Source: Hexactinellida sp. DTS-2022 (lineage: Eukaryota > Porifera > Hexactinellida). From it: 64,000 nucleotides of DNA. How positions within the stretch are numbered: position 1 is the stretch's first letter; each line of letters opens with the position of its first letter. A model generated the notes under the pieces. It was given only the letters and a program-made list of their open reading frames with translations. It searched no databases and was not told the DNA's origin. The translations under genes and the position numbers were made by a program. Below are positions 30,523-42,200 of the stretch, piece after piece. The stretch spans positions 62,001 through 126,000 of the forward strand of contig JAPNXP010000011.1 in the NCBI GenBank assembly GCA_028753945.1. The letters are read 5' to 3'.

Positions 30523-31093
30523 AACTCCTAGGAAATACGTAGACCTTTTTTTAATTTATGTAGGTATTGTGTTTTCCAACTGTGTAGAATTGATAATAAT
30601 ACTTTTTGGGACATTTGTAATCACAAGACATCTCTAGTAAGTAACCTAGTATTGTGGGATTAATTCCTTTTTGGATTGCAGTATAAATATCCAATTAACA
30701 GGTTAGGACTAAATTGTATTGTAATGCTTCTAACTGAAGATCTCACTGTTTCAGAGTTTACTTTCTTCTCAATTCTTGTGCATGAAATTTCCTTTTTCCT
30801 TTGCGTATCGTTCTACAGCCTAATCGAGTATTTTGACTTGTTCCGTGACTCAAAGATACAAATTAAACATCGACAGGATGACCAACCAAATAAACTGAAT
30901 TGGTTCATAACCTTGGGATTCAATAAGGTATTCATGCAAATCCCTGGATTGTACTTAATCTATTTCACATACCAGAGTGTTGGCCTCCAATTTTCGGGTC
31001 CTTTGCCCGCTTATTCCACGATTTTATTCCAATTTATCGTCTACATAATAATCGATGACTTTTTATTCTACTGGCTCCATAAGTTGATGCATG
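30339..31093 (+). repeat. Left copy of the 755-bp direct repeat flanking the LINE
   Basis: This segment is repeated at 34610-35370 with one substitution (in 'ccaattaacagg' versus 'ccaattaccagg') and one 6-bp difference near 30583 versus 34857. It spans the last 62 codons of the PDZ gene, its spacer, a TATA-like TATAAATA at 30682-30689 and the first 370 bp of the hydroxylase coding region. Its right edge is exactly where LINE sequence begins, and the left edge of its partner is exactly where the LINE ends. Confidence 0.9.
30724..31093 (+). pseudogene. 5' fragment of the sterol oxidase gene, fused to the LINE frame
   Basis: This is a near-identical duplicate of the first 123 codons of the intact gene at 35001-35762, including its TATAAATA box 42 bp upstream of the ATG. 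It stops after the first histidine motif (HKLMH), so it lacks the other two metal-binding His clusters and cannot be an active oxidase. The frame does not stop: it reads on into LINE protein up to 34422, giving a possible 1,233-codon chimeric frame. Confidence 0.8.
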
Positions 31094-34000
31094 AGTTGAT
31101 GCATTTACTTAAAACTTTACACAACTTTCAAATAAAACTAAACAGAGGTGTAGAGCACAGTCACTACTCCGTAATACTTGACTGTTTTATTGTTTGTATC
31201 TGTTCTCTCTTTCTTATCTGTAAGCGCCTCATGGCTGCTTTGTTTGTGGAGTGGTCTAATTTTTATTCTTACTACTTGTTTCTGATTATTCATGATATAT
31301 TTTCTGATCTACTATTTTTTCCAAATTCACACTCTATTTATCAATATCTGGGGAACTTTCTGCAATTAACTGATCGTCGATATAGAAGAAAAACTAGAGG
31401 TAGGCGGTCTGGACTTTCAGTGAAATCCAGGGAATCTGCAAAATCAATTCCAACCCGTGTGACAAGCTACTGGATGAGAACAAGGAGCACTGTGATTCCC
31501 TCCGACCGAAGGATTGCCTACTGGGGTCACAGAATCATTAGAAACATCTCTTTCATCAATCGGAAAGATAGGATAAAATTCGCTGTATGGAATGCCCGCT
31601 CTGTTAACAACAAAGTTGATTCTATTTCAGATATAGTAATTTCTAACAATATTGATATTTTTACAATAACGGAGACGTGGATTACTCAAGGCAAAGAACA
31701 CTCACTATGCATGTTGCGTGACTTACTTCCAGGCTACAAATTGAAAAGTCTTCCACGAGCCATGCGAGGTGGGGGACTAGCATTATTATACAGGCGTGAT
31801 TTTAATGCTAAACTAAATGGAGGTCAGTCTTATGTTTCTTTTGAGTATCTAGACCTGACTTTATCATCCGGCAATTTATTCTGTCGGATAATCTCAGTTT
31901 ACCGTCCTCCATCTACTTCGAAAAATAAAATACCTTTCAGCCAATTTCTTTCGGATTTCTCAAACTTAATTGAATGTATAATTACCTCACAAACACAGAT
32001 TATTCTAGCGGGTGATTTCAATATACATTTTGAACTGTTATCAGATTCACAAGCTAGTCAATTTATGGTTCTTCTCGATACTTTTGACCTGCAACAACAC
32101 GTAAAAGTTCCAACCCACTGCTCTGGTCATCTGTTAGACCTAGTTATTACAAAACGCTCACATAGTGCTACTATCATTACAACTAGCGTTTTCTCTGATA
32201 CACCATCGGACCACTCCTACGTGATATGCGATGTATACTTTCCAGCTCCTAAACGATCAAAAGTTTTAGTCAAATTTAGAAAACTAAAAGGAATAAATAT
32301 TGAACGGTTCAAAGATGATCTAAATCTAGCCAATTTCGGCTCTGAACTAGATACTGTTCACGAACTAGTCAATAGATACAATTCCAATTTAACCCAAGTA
32401 CTTGACTCTCATGCTCCCACATGTACTAAAACTTTAACCAGTCGCCCTCTCTGTAAGTGGTACACTGACGACCTAAGAGGTGAAAAGCGAGAGGTACGTA
32501 AACTTGAGAGAAGGTACATTAAGACAAAGTCCTTATATGATCTCGACAAATTTAAAGAGAAATGTCTTATGTATAATCGTCTACTACACTCAATGAAAAC
32601 AGAATTCTACCGTGATAAATTTGGTAATTGCGACGACAGAAAACTATTTCACTTAGCAAAAGAACTATCAGTACCTAATAAATGCCACATTCTCCCTGAT
32701 TCTAACTCTAGTTCAATCTCTAAACAAGCTCTTGCAAATCAATTTGTTGAATTTTTCGAGAAGAAAATTGAAAAGCTCCGGAAAGATCTTGACACAGATT
32801 TGATAAGTGTATTCCACACTCCAGCTAGGATATGTTCAACTCAACTAAGCTATTTCAAGCCTTTGTGTGCAATTGAGATTGAAGAGCTATTTCGAGGATC
32901 TAAGACAAAATCATGTACTCTTGACCCAGCACCCACATCAATTGTTAAAAGCTGTCTTGACTGTCTGGTGGAACACATACAAATCATTGTAAATAGCTCG
33001 TATCAACAAGCTACATTCCCTCAAAATCTAAAAAATGCTATTATCTTTCCTTGTATAAAAAAAATCTCTCTGGATCCAAATGTGCTATCAAACTATCGGC
33101 CTATAGCTAACCTACCCTTTCTCTCTAAAATTATTGAAAAAGCTACCGTTATACAATTGGAAAGCTACCTTTCTAGGAACAACCTATATCCATTAATGCA
33201 ATCAGGGTATAGAAAGCACCACTCGACTGAGACAGTACTTATTAAGCTGTTTAATGACGTAGGCTGTGCCCTCGATGAAGGACGGAACGCTATGTTAATT
33301 CTATTGGATTTGTCCAGCGCTTTTGATATGATTGACCACGAGTTATTAATTGAGCGCCTACAAGTAAGGTTCGGCATCACAGGAAATGCCCTTATTTGGT
33401 TAAAATCGTACTTGTCCCAAAGACAACGGACTGTTAGCATAAATGGGTTTCATTCTATCTCTTGCACTGTATTACGGGGTGTGCCCCAAGGTTCAGTTTT
33501 AGGTCCCCTACTCTTTAACCTATTTATTTCGCCGATAGAAGACATCATTCATGATCATCAACTATCAGTACTGTTATTTGCGGATGATACCCAACTGTAC
33601 ATATCTCTTAAGCCATCGCTATTAGAAGAAACTAAAATCCGTCTAGAAACCTGTTTGTCTACTCTGAGGAATTGGTTTATTGAAAATAAACTTAGCTGTA
33701 ATCCGAATAAGACTAACTTCATATATTTTACTTCCCAATCTCGAATACTTCATCCTACCTTTCCAATTACGTTCGGATCTTCTGTCATACATCCAGTAGA
33801 CTCAGCTCTGAATCTTGGTGTTATTTGGGATAAACATCTACGGATGAAATCTCATATAAGTAGAATATGCAGTGTGGCATCACTAGCTTTAAGCCGGATT
33901 GGAGCTCTACACAATTATCTGGATAAATCTTCTGTTGAGAGATTAGTTCATGCATTCATCTCCAGTCGAATAGATTACTGCAATTCCCTACTTTATGGAC

Positions 34001-34609
34001 TACAATCACAAGAACTGAATAGACTCCAGAGTATACAAAATGCTGCAGCTCGTTTAATTTCTGGAGCAAGGAAGCGAGACCACATAACTCCAATACTCAA
34101 AAATTTACATTGGTTACCAGTCAGAGCTAGAATAGATTACAAAATATTGCTTATCACATTTAAAATCATTTGTGGCTGTTGTCCGGCATACTTAAGTAAA
34201 CTGATAACACTTCATCAAAGTAGTCATTATCTTAGGTCTACAGCACACACAAATTTACTATATCAACCTAGATCTAAGTTTAAGAAGTATGGCGATCGTA
34301 CGTTCTCAAATGCTGCTCCGCGTTTGTGGAATTCACTTTCTGATCACGTAAGAAATGCGCAGACCATAGAAACATTTAAAACGCGTGTTAAAACACATCT
34401 TTTTAAAATTTATTACTCTTAATCTTTGATGTACTATCTATTTATTAATGTATAGTTTGGATTGCTAACAAGATGCACTACATTTCTATTTCTGTAATGT
34501 ATATTTTTGGACTGTTAACTTACGTACTCTAATTCTTTCTGTATCCTTTTGAACTGTAAACGCTTTGGGACACAAGTGTAAAGCGTTCTAAATACTGTTA
34601 TATTATTAT
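31094..34609 (+). mobile_element. L2/CR1-type LINE retrotransposon, apparently intact
   Basis: One long frame through 34422 encodes an endonuclease followed by reverse transcriptase. Endonuclease motifs are KFAVWNARSVNNK, ITETWI, ILAGDFNIHF and the SDHSYV catalytic His region. RT motifs are NYRPIANLPFLSKIIEKA, LLDLSSAFDMIDH, GVPQGSVLGPLLFNL and LFADDTQLY. The C-terminus has the HWLPVRARIDYK and RLWNSL blocks typical of L2/CR1 and Rex-like elements. A 3' UTR follows, ending in a short (TTA)n tail at about 34597-34612, as in L2/CR1, with no poly-A. I see no separate ORF1, so the 5' end may be short of full length. With all catalytic motifs present and an open frame, the insertion looks recent. 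Confidence 0.9.
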
Positions 34610-34612
34610 TAT

Positions 34613-34793
34613 CATGCAAATGAAACATATGCCTCTCAACCATCCTCCTTTTCCAAACAAAGGGATTTTTCCACAAAGCATGGGCTATCCACTAAAGAGA
34701 GTACCTTATTATTTCAGGCAAGGTAAGGAAAATGGTTCTTTGATAAAATCTCCAGGTAAGCAGGGAAGTTCCAATGAGGAAACTCTTCTGTGA
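34613..34793 (+). pseudogene. Orphan 3' end of the PDZ-domain gene
   Basis: This is a duplicate of the last 60 or so codons and stop of the PDZ gene (29023-30522), left without a promoter or start by the LINE-associated duplication. It is identical in this part to the working copy, so the event is recent. It has no function of its own that I can see. Confidence 0.85.
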
Positions 34794-34958
34794 AACTCCT
34801 AGGAAATACGTAGACCTTTTTTTAATTTATGTAGGTATTGTGTTTTCCAACTGTGTTACTGTAGAATTGATAATAATACTTTTTGGGACATTTGTAATCA
34901 CAAGACATCTCTAGTAAGTAACCTAGTATTGTGGGATTAATTCCTTTTTGGATTGCAG

Positions 34959-34966
34959 TATAAATA
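34959..34966 (+). promoter_or_regulatory. TATA-box of the sterol oxidase gene
   Basis: TATAAATA lies 42 bp before the ATG at 35001. The identical box occurs at 30682-30689 ahead of the LINE-fused copy. The spacing suits a TATA box with a very short leader. Confidence 0.5.
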
Positions 34967-35000
34967 TCCAATTACCAGGTTAGGACTAAATTGTATTGTA

Positions 35001-35762
35001 ATGCTTCTAACTGAAGATCTCACTGTTTCAGAGTTTACTTTCTTCTCAATTCTTGTGCATGAAATTTCCTTTTTCCTTTGCGTATCGTTCTACAGCCTAA
35101 TCGAGTATTTTGACTTGTTCCGTGACTCAAAGATACAAATTAAACATCGACAGGATGACCAACCAAATAAACTGAATTGGTTCATAACCTTGGGATTCAA
35201 TAAGGTATTCATGCAAATCCCTGGATTGTACTTAATCTATTTCACATACCAGAGTGTTGGCCTCCAATTTTCGGGTCCTTTGCCCGCTTATTCCACGATT
35301 TTATTCCAATTTATCGTCTACATAATAATCGATGACTTTTTATTCTACTGGCTCCATAAGTTGATGCATGTTCCATTTTTCTACAAAAATTTTCATAAAG
35401 TGCATCATAGTTTCAAACGCACCAATTCCATCGCTGGTGAATACTCTCACCCAATTGACTACTTTGTGACAGGTTTACTGCCTACTTTGATAGGTACACT
35501 TATAATCAGGCCACATATCTTTGTTGTTTGGAGCTGGTTGGCAATTCGAACTTGGGAGGCTTGCGATGGTCACTCAGGGTATGATATTTTTTTCGTACCA
35601 TTTCGTTATTTCCCATTTCGACCAGGTGCCCAGGTTCATGACTTTCATCATTCTCAGAACGTCGGAAATTATGGAAGTTTGACTGTATTCTGGGATTGGC
35701 TCTGTGGTACAGATCTCTCATATAAAGCTTACAATGCAAGACTAACTGCTAAGAGTAACTGA
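35001..35762 (+). CDS. MSMO1-like: C-4 methylsterol monooxygenase-like fatty acid hydroxylase
   Basis: This gene encodes an ER membrane di-iron oxidase of the fatty-acid-hydroxylase superfamily; the closest resemblance is to C-4 methylsterol oxidase (ERG25/MSMO1), which starts removal of sterol C-4 methyl groups. The 253-aa frame has three hydrophobic segments and all three histidine clusters: HKLMH, HKVHHSF and HDFHH. GEYSHPID, WEACDGHSGYD and FWDWLCGTD match MSMO1 more closely than FAXDC2. I start at ATG 35001 because TATAAATA lies 42 bp upstream (34959-34966), leaving room for a short leader; the frame is open back to 34953 but without another ATG. It is about 40 residues shorter than human MSMO1 at the N-terminus, so an upstream coding exon cannot be excluded. 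The 5' half lies in the LINE-flanking repeat. Confidence 0.85.
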   Translation: MLLTEDLTVSEFTFFSILVHEISFFLCVSFYSLIEYFDLFRDSKIQIKHRQDDQPNKLNWFITLGFNKVFMQIPGLYLIYFTYQSVGLQFSGPLPAYSTILFQFIVYIIIDDFLFYWLHKLMHVPFFYKNFHKVHHSFKRTNSIAGEYSHPIDYFVTGLLPTLIGTLIIRPHIFVVWSWLAIRTWEACDGHSGYDIFFVPFRYFPFRPGAQVHDFHHSQNVGNYGSLTVFWDWLCGTDLSYKAYNARLTAKSN

Positions 35763-36271
35763 TGACGTATGAGTTAATATTATACTAGTACCAGTATACC
35801 TTTTTATTCAGTCGATATTTTATCTATTATTTCGTATATATTATTGTACTAGTATAAGAAAACTTTCTATTCCTCGATATTTTATCTATTGTTCTCTTCG
35901 TTATATTCATACAATTGTACTAATTATCTATTTCAGGGTTTCCCAACCTGAGGTCCACAAGATCTTTCACGGTGTTCTTACTTCTTAATAGGAAAATCGC
36001 CGAAAATAATAATTTTCCCGTTAAATTTGTATTACGGGCAATTGGAAAGAGTCCACATAATGTTTGGTATTTGTTATAGGGGTGGGTCCCGGTTGAAAAA
36101 GGTTGGGAATCCTGAATTCCTTATATCTTTTTTTCTTTATAATCATTTGGTTTTATAATCTTTTTTTGGTTTAAATGGTTCACTAAATATGTATTCTCAA
36201 CTTGATACATGCATATTACAATTCCTATTATATTAGAGATAGAATTGCAGTAGAATACTATAATCCAAACT
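35763..36271. other. Sterol oxidase-VPS13 spacer
   Basis: This spacer contains the oxidase 3' UTR, two similar AT-rich blocks ('tattttatctattat.tcgt', 35815-35840 and 35878-35905), an hAT-like element (35934-36114) and the VPS13 promoter region. No gene is seen. Confidence 0.45.
35934..36114. mobile_element. hAT-like non-autonomous element
   Basis: It starts CAGGGTTTCCCAACCTGAGG and ends 'aaaaaggttgggaatcctg', the inverted-repeat wording typical of hAT (Charlie-like) elements. It has no coding capacity. The flanks do not show a convincing 8-bp duplication, so the copy may be old. It is related to 37774-37877. Confidence 0.65.
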
Positions 36272-39200
36272 ATGGTTTTCGAGAAAGTATTGGTTGATAT
36301 CCTCAACCGATTCCTGAGTCCCTATGTGAAGAATTTGGATTCTTCACAGATACAAGTTAGTGTGTGGTCGGGTGACATTCGTCTTGACAACCTGGAGGTG
36401 AAAGAGAATGCCTTAGAACAGTTCAATATTCCCGTTCGTGTGCACTTTGGATTCTTGGATAAATTCAGAGCGAAAATTCCATGGAAAAATCTCTACAATG
36501 AGCCTACCATAGTGGAAATTGATGTAAGAATTATAATAGAATAATTAGGGTTTAGTTCGGTTATATCTAATAAATAATAATACTATGTAGGACATCACAG
36601 TTAGGTTTGCACTTACTCCCACGATAGCATAAAACAAATATTTCTAGTAATATTACATAAGCGATTATTTAGGGATTATATATTGTGGCTGGACCGAATT
36701 CTGCTTTCAAGTTTGACCAAGCGAAAGCTGAAGAAGAATCAAGGAACAAAAAACAGAGAGAACTCGAAAAGTTTAAACGATTAAAGAAGAACAAAAAGCA
36801 AAAGAAAGAAAAACAGGACGATACTCAAGATCAAACATTTGCAGAAAAAGTTGTAACCCAGGTTAGTGTTTACCGTGAGTTTATAATTAACTAAATAATA
36901 CAATTACATTCACTATTCTATGGTATAACAGGTAATTAAGAATCTCCAAATCACCATAAGGAACATACACATTCGTTATGAGGACACACTCACCATTCCA
37001 GGTAAGGTTTTCGCTGCTGGTGTCAGTCTCAGTCAACTCATCATGCACAGTGTGGACGGTAACTGGAAGGTACGTTAGTACGTAATTACATTAGTGATAT
37101 TATTTTTCAAACTCTATTGTAGAATAACATGTAAGTAACTTACAATAGAACCTCGTTAATACAAAGACCAACGGACAGTAAAAATTTGTTCGCTTTATCC
37201 GGAGTAATACCCATTGATAACCATTATAGGAACTTGATTTTGTGGAACTGTTTGTTCGTCTTATCCGGAATTCGTATTAACAGTGTACGTACTACGAGGT
37301 TCTACTGTATAATGAATCCATAAAGCACATACTATATTTAGAGTTGAATTAAAAACGCTGAGAAAACAAGTATTTTAGTTCATCAAAAGTTTATATCGTG
37401 GGCTATATATTTGTACCATGGATACAAGGATTCACTTATAATATATTGGCCATAACCATCATAGCTTGGCGGCACATCGGACTCTGCTAGCAGTATAATC
37501 TACAAACTATTCGACATGAAATGCCTCGCCCTCTACTGGAATGTCCTCTCAGAATCCTACTTCACCAGATACAAGAAACAGGAAACGCTACTCAGTGTTC
37601 TTAAGACTGACATAGCAGACACATCAAAACTACCTACCCACCTCCAATTCATCTTGATGCCTGTATCTGCTAATGCAAAGGTAAGTTATACTCTAGAGTA
37701 TGGTTCTTGGAACCATGGATCTCGGACCAAAATAGGGTTGTTAAAATACTTTTAGTCACCGGATTGTCTATGTCAGTGGTTCCCAACCTGGGGTCCACAA
37801 TATAAATTACTGTCAATGGGAGGGGTCCACATAATTACTATAGGGGGTTCACGGTTGAAAAGGATTGGGAATCGCTGGTCTCTGTTAATTAGATTGTTCG
37901 TTGATTAATTTTTGGATAAATTGGGTCGCCAAGGTAATCGACCTGAAATATAGGGTCGTGTATGGAAATGTTTGATGTCTAGTTAATATACTCTAGAGTA
38001 TAATATGAATGGTAACTGGCCATTGATTATAAAATTACTTATTATATGTAGGTACAACTCGACACCAAGGCAGGACAAGATTTAACCATACCACAGGCGC
38101 TAATCAATCTAGAAGTAAATGAATTGAATCTAAACATTTCAACTGAACAGTATAGACAGATTTTGTCTCTACTTGAAGAATTTGATCGTCTAAGTAGGAA
38201 TAAGCCATTTGCTAAATTCCGACCTAAAGTCCCTATAAAACAAAATCCTAAAGAATGGTGGACATATGCAATTGACTCTGTGATGTCTGAGATTCGACCC
38301 AAGACTCATGAATGGACATGGGAACATATCAAACACCATCGTAACTTGTGTAAAAGGTAATAAAATCATTAATATATATTATGTAGTTTATAGTAAATAA
38401 TATCAGTCAATTTAAATTGGCTATAATAAGTTCAACTTTATGTAACGTTTCCAAGGGGAGTTAACCACTGTGTGACAAACCATCCTTTTGTTTTACAGTA
38501 TAGACGAAAAACCGTATTTGAATGGCCCGATGGTTATAACTAATCTCCATTTAGATATATTGACAAATATGAGAAGAAACTTTTATCCAGCACTTCTAAC
38601 CCAGAGCGTAGCAAGAGGATCGCTCAACTAGAACAAGAGCTTGATGTGTTTAACATTCTGCTATGTCGCGAAATCGCGGAAGAGCGTGCCGCAAAATTCA
38701 GGAAAGAGAAAGCGCTGAAGAAGGAACAGTCAAAGTCTACTTGGTCTTCATGGCTTGGTTGGGGCAAATCTAAATCTAAATCACGAGACGATGACGTAAT
38801 TATTGGTGACATCAACATTGGATCCGCTGGACAACTTGATGAAGAAAAGAAGAAATTCTATACAGCGATAGGATACTCAGAAGGAGGTGTGCCGAATAAA
38901 ATGAATGCACATCCGAAAGAATATGTAGCTTACAAGCTTTTCTTTGTTATGCGTAAACTCATCTTGAATCTACGTGACAATAATGAAGGCATTGCTAAGC
39001 TTACAACTGATGATTTCATTGCTAATGCTAGTTACAGGCCAAGTGCCAAAGGCTTGTCATTTCACACTGAGGTAGGTTGATGCTTTGTGGGGCTGTTTAA
39101 ACGTTACGTAACTCTTCCAATGTGTGCGGACAAGGATTTATCCAGGAGCGCGAGACGCTCCTTTGGGAGTTTGATTTTTGGAAATTTTAATTAGGAGCGC

Positions 39201-42200
39201 GAAAATCTGGAATCTTCTCCTTATACGGTAACATAAATTTTTGATTTAGGCGTATGAAATTGCATCAGATCAGGATTAGGAGCGTATTTATAAATGACTG
39301 TATAAGTTATTACACTGGTGACAGACCATCCTTTTTGTATTACAAAAAGGTTGACATATTGCATTACATAACATTTGAAGGCATGTCTTAAATCCTGGAT
39401 TTAACATGTTTGTATTCCGCTAGTTTTCGCGTGTGGTAATCAGTGGATGTCGTCGCGGCACTCAGAGACCTATCATCCTCCGCAGCACAAGTTCAATAGC
39501 CGATGATGTCACACATTCCATTCGCCCTCTATTTGCACTCGATTTCGAAATGAACCCTCTCAATTCCAAACTAGATTTCAGAATCGGTGCTACTTTACAA
39601 CCGATTGAGGTTGTATATGATGCGAAGACAATTGACAGTATAATAGGGATGTTCATTATCCCTCCTGATATTCATTTGATGGATTTACGTAAGGCAGCAC
39701 TCGCCACTGTGGAGGATATAAGAACTATGTCGCGTGCTGGTCTACAGTTCGCCATTCAGAATAGGACCATTATTGATATTGAGGTAAGCCGTCATTTCTC
39801 TTATACAATGGAACTCGCTTAGTAGTTAGTACGAACTCGGCTTAAGAAGTATTCTCGGATACTACGTTCTGTTCTCTAATAACTGATTTTTCCTTTTATC
39901 TGATCCATTATAAATTATTCGGTTATTAAGTACTCGGATAAGATGTACCAATTTCTATTCCCAAGTAAATAAATTCGGTTAGTACGTGCTCTAGAAAACT
40001 ATCAGCAGAATTCTGTTAGTATTTGGTTTAAGCGAGTAGGTGAAAACTAAAATACTTCAAAGACTGAGTTCTCTTATATAATCTTTGTTTAGCATAAATC
40101 CTTTGTTATAATTTATAGTTAAGATCAAAAGACCGAGTTCTCTTATATAATCTTTGTTTTAGCATAAATCCTTTGTTGTATTTTATATTTACGATTAAAG
40201 TGACGAAATGCCACTCAGTCATTATTACCCCTCGCGACATTTCTATCCATTACTCATATGCCTATTTGACAGCCTGCGTTAATTTTCAAATATATATAGT
40301 ATGCTATATAGTATACACATATATTATGTATAATGTAGGTTGACATTCAAGCCCCTTATTTCATCGTACCTGAGAAAGGTGAATATATTCCTGACATACA
40401 CAAAATGTTGATATTCGATCTCGGCAGTCTACACATCACTTCTGATACACAAGACGCTCTCTCACTCGACATCAACACTGCCACACAAGAACAACTTGAG
40501 TCCGCTTTTTATGACAAATATACTGTTAGTCTTGAGAACTTACAGGCTATGGTGGCCGCACCCGGACAGGATTGGATGAAGGCAAGGGAGCAGAAAGAAG
40601 ATTTGAGACTGCATTTGATTAAACCTACAGGTTAGTTATCTACAAAGTGACTGCATTAATTACACAAAATATGAATGCATTAACTACACAAACAAATGAC
40701 TGCATTAACTGTACAAACAAATGACTGCATTTGTCTTATGATACTTTGACGATTTCATCGCTTTATATACTTGATCATACATAATAACTTCAATGTTGAA
40801 ACCCCATAGAATAGAAACGATCATTACTATAAGAGTATTTTGTAGATAATCTTATTGATTCATAGGATCCCGAATAGTTATGACAAAATCTACTGAATGC
40901 AGTATTAATGTTAACCTTTTCAATTAGGATTTGATCTCGCTGTTTCTAAAAGTTTAATTCCAAACGACACACGGCTCCCAAACCTGAATGTGAAAGGCAG
41001 GATCAAAGCATTACAGCTGACTTTATCAGATCGAAAGATTCAGTCTCTAACTGAGATTATCCTAAGTCTACCACTCCCTCCTCCGAGCTTAATCGACCAT
41101 GCCACACAGGTAACCAACTATAGAAATAATGCAAGTACAGTCGACTCCGCTTAATAGAGTCACCTCGGGACCAGGTTACTTTGACCCGATTAAGCGGTCA
41201 AATCTATAACCGAAAATATTTTAAGCCAAACTGTAATTCCGTCCTATAGATCCTGTGAAATTTTGACCCGATTAAGCGGAGAAATCTATTAACCGAAATT
41301 TTTCAAGCCAAACTGTCCTTCCGTCCTATAAATCCTGTGTAATTTTGACCCAATTAAGCGGAGAAATCTGTTAACCGGTGGCTCTATTAAGCGGAGTATA
41401 CTGTACATTGAGTTATCACTTATTTTAACGCTTCTACAGGTAGCTAGAATGTCTCCTCCCATCCAACCTTCTTACAATCCAAGTGGAGAAGTGTACGACA
41501 ACCTGTACGATAATCTAAACTTGCAATCAGCAGGGGATATCTTCGTTCGATCAGAAGATGACCTTGATGACACATCAGATTTCTTTGACGCTTCCTCAAT
41601 AGACAGTTGTAGTGACACGGCTAGTTATACCACTGCCTCCTCAACATCATCTGACCCGTTTGAGCAGGCAGATCCAAACCAGCTGCCTACCTATATCAAG
41701 GTTAGTTAAGTACAGTCAGGCCTGTTACCTTCCTAGTTGAACAGTAGAACATAGTCAGTTCTCGTAATAACCAAGTGCTTGGGACCTGTAAATTCCTTCG
41801 TTATAAGCGGATAATAATTAATGCATTTGGTACTCTGGGGGAAATAGCCATTTCGTTATAAGCGGTTATTTGTTATATTCGACTTCGTTATAACTTTAGT
41901 TCACTTCACATAGATAATTTAAGAGAACCTGACTGTACCCGTATATCCATAGTACCATGGTCTAACAGTATTATCCTACTTCCTTCTGACCTCCTTATTA
42001 ATTAATTAATAGTAAAATACATGCTAGGATATAACGACAAACTAAACATAGCATAACAATAACAATGTCACTACCGCACTCAAAATTCAAAACAATGCAG
42101 TTAGGAATCTGCTGCAATTTGCTCAGCTGTTAAATCCAAAAACACTTGTTCCAGCGTGGTCTGAGTTACCCCGTAGTTTTCTACCCTATCCTTTATCTCT

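Larger units (their letters stand above)
34610..35370 (+). repeat. Right copy of the direct repeat flanking the LINE
   Basis: This 761-bp partner of 30339-31093 starts where the LINE's (TTA)n tail ends. It carries a dead PDZ-gene tail (34613-34793, stop at 34791-34793) and then the functional promoter and 5' half of the sterol oxidase gene. It shows one substitution and a 6-bp insertion relative to the left copy. Confidence 0.9.

Noticed and set aside
30339-31093. Reading the LINE-flanking repeats as the terminal repeats of a retrovirus-like element
   Set aside because: The repeats are unique host gene sequence (PDZ tail plus oxidase start) and the interior encodes a LINE endonuclease-RT with L2/CR1 motifs and a (TTA)n tail, with no capsid, protease or integrase.
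40648-40737. Possible CRISPR-like or satellite array
   Set aside because: There are only three imperfect units with no regular spacers, in a eukaryotic intron. It is a simple local tandem repeat.
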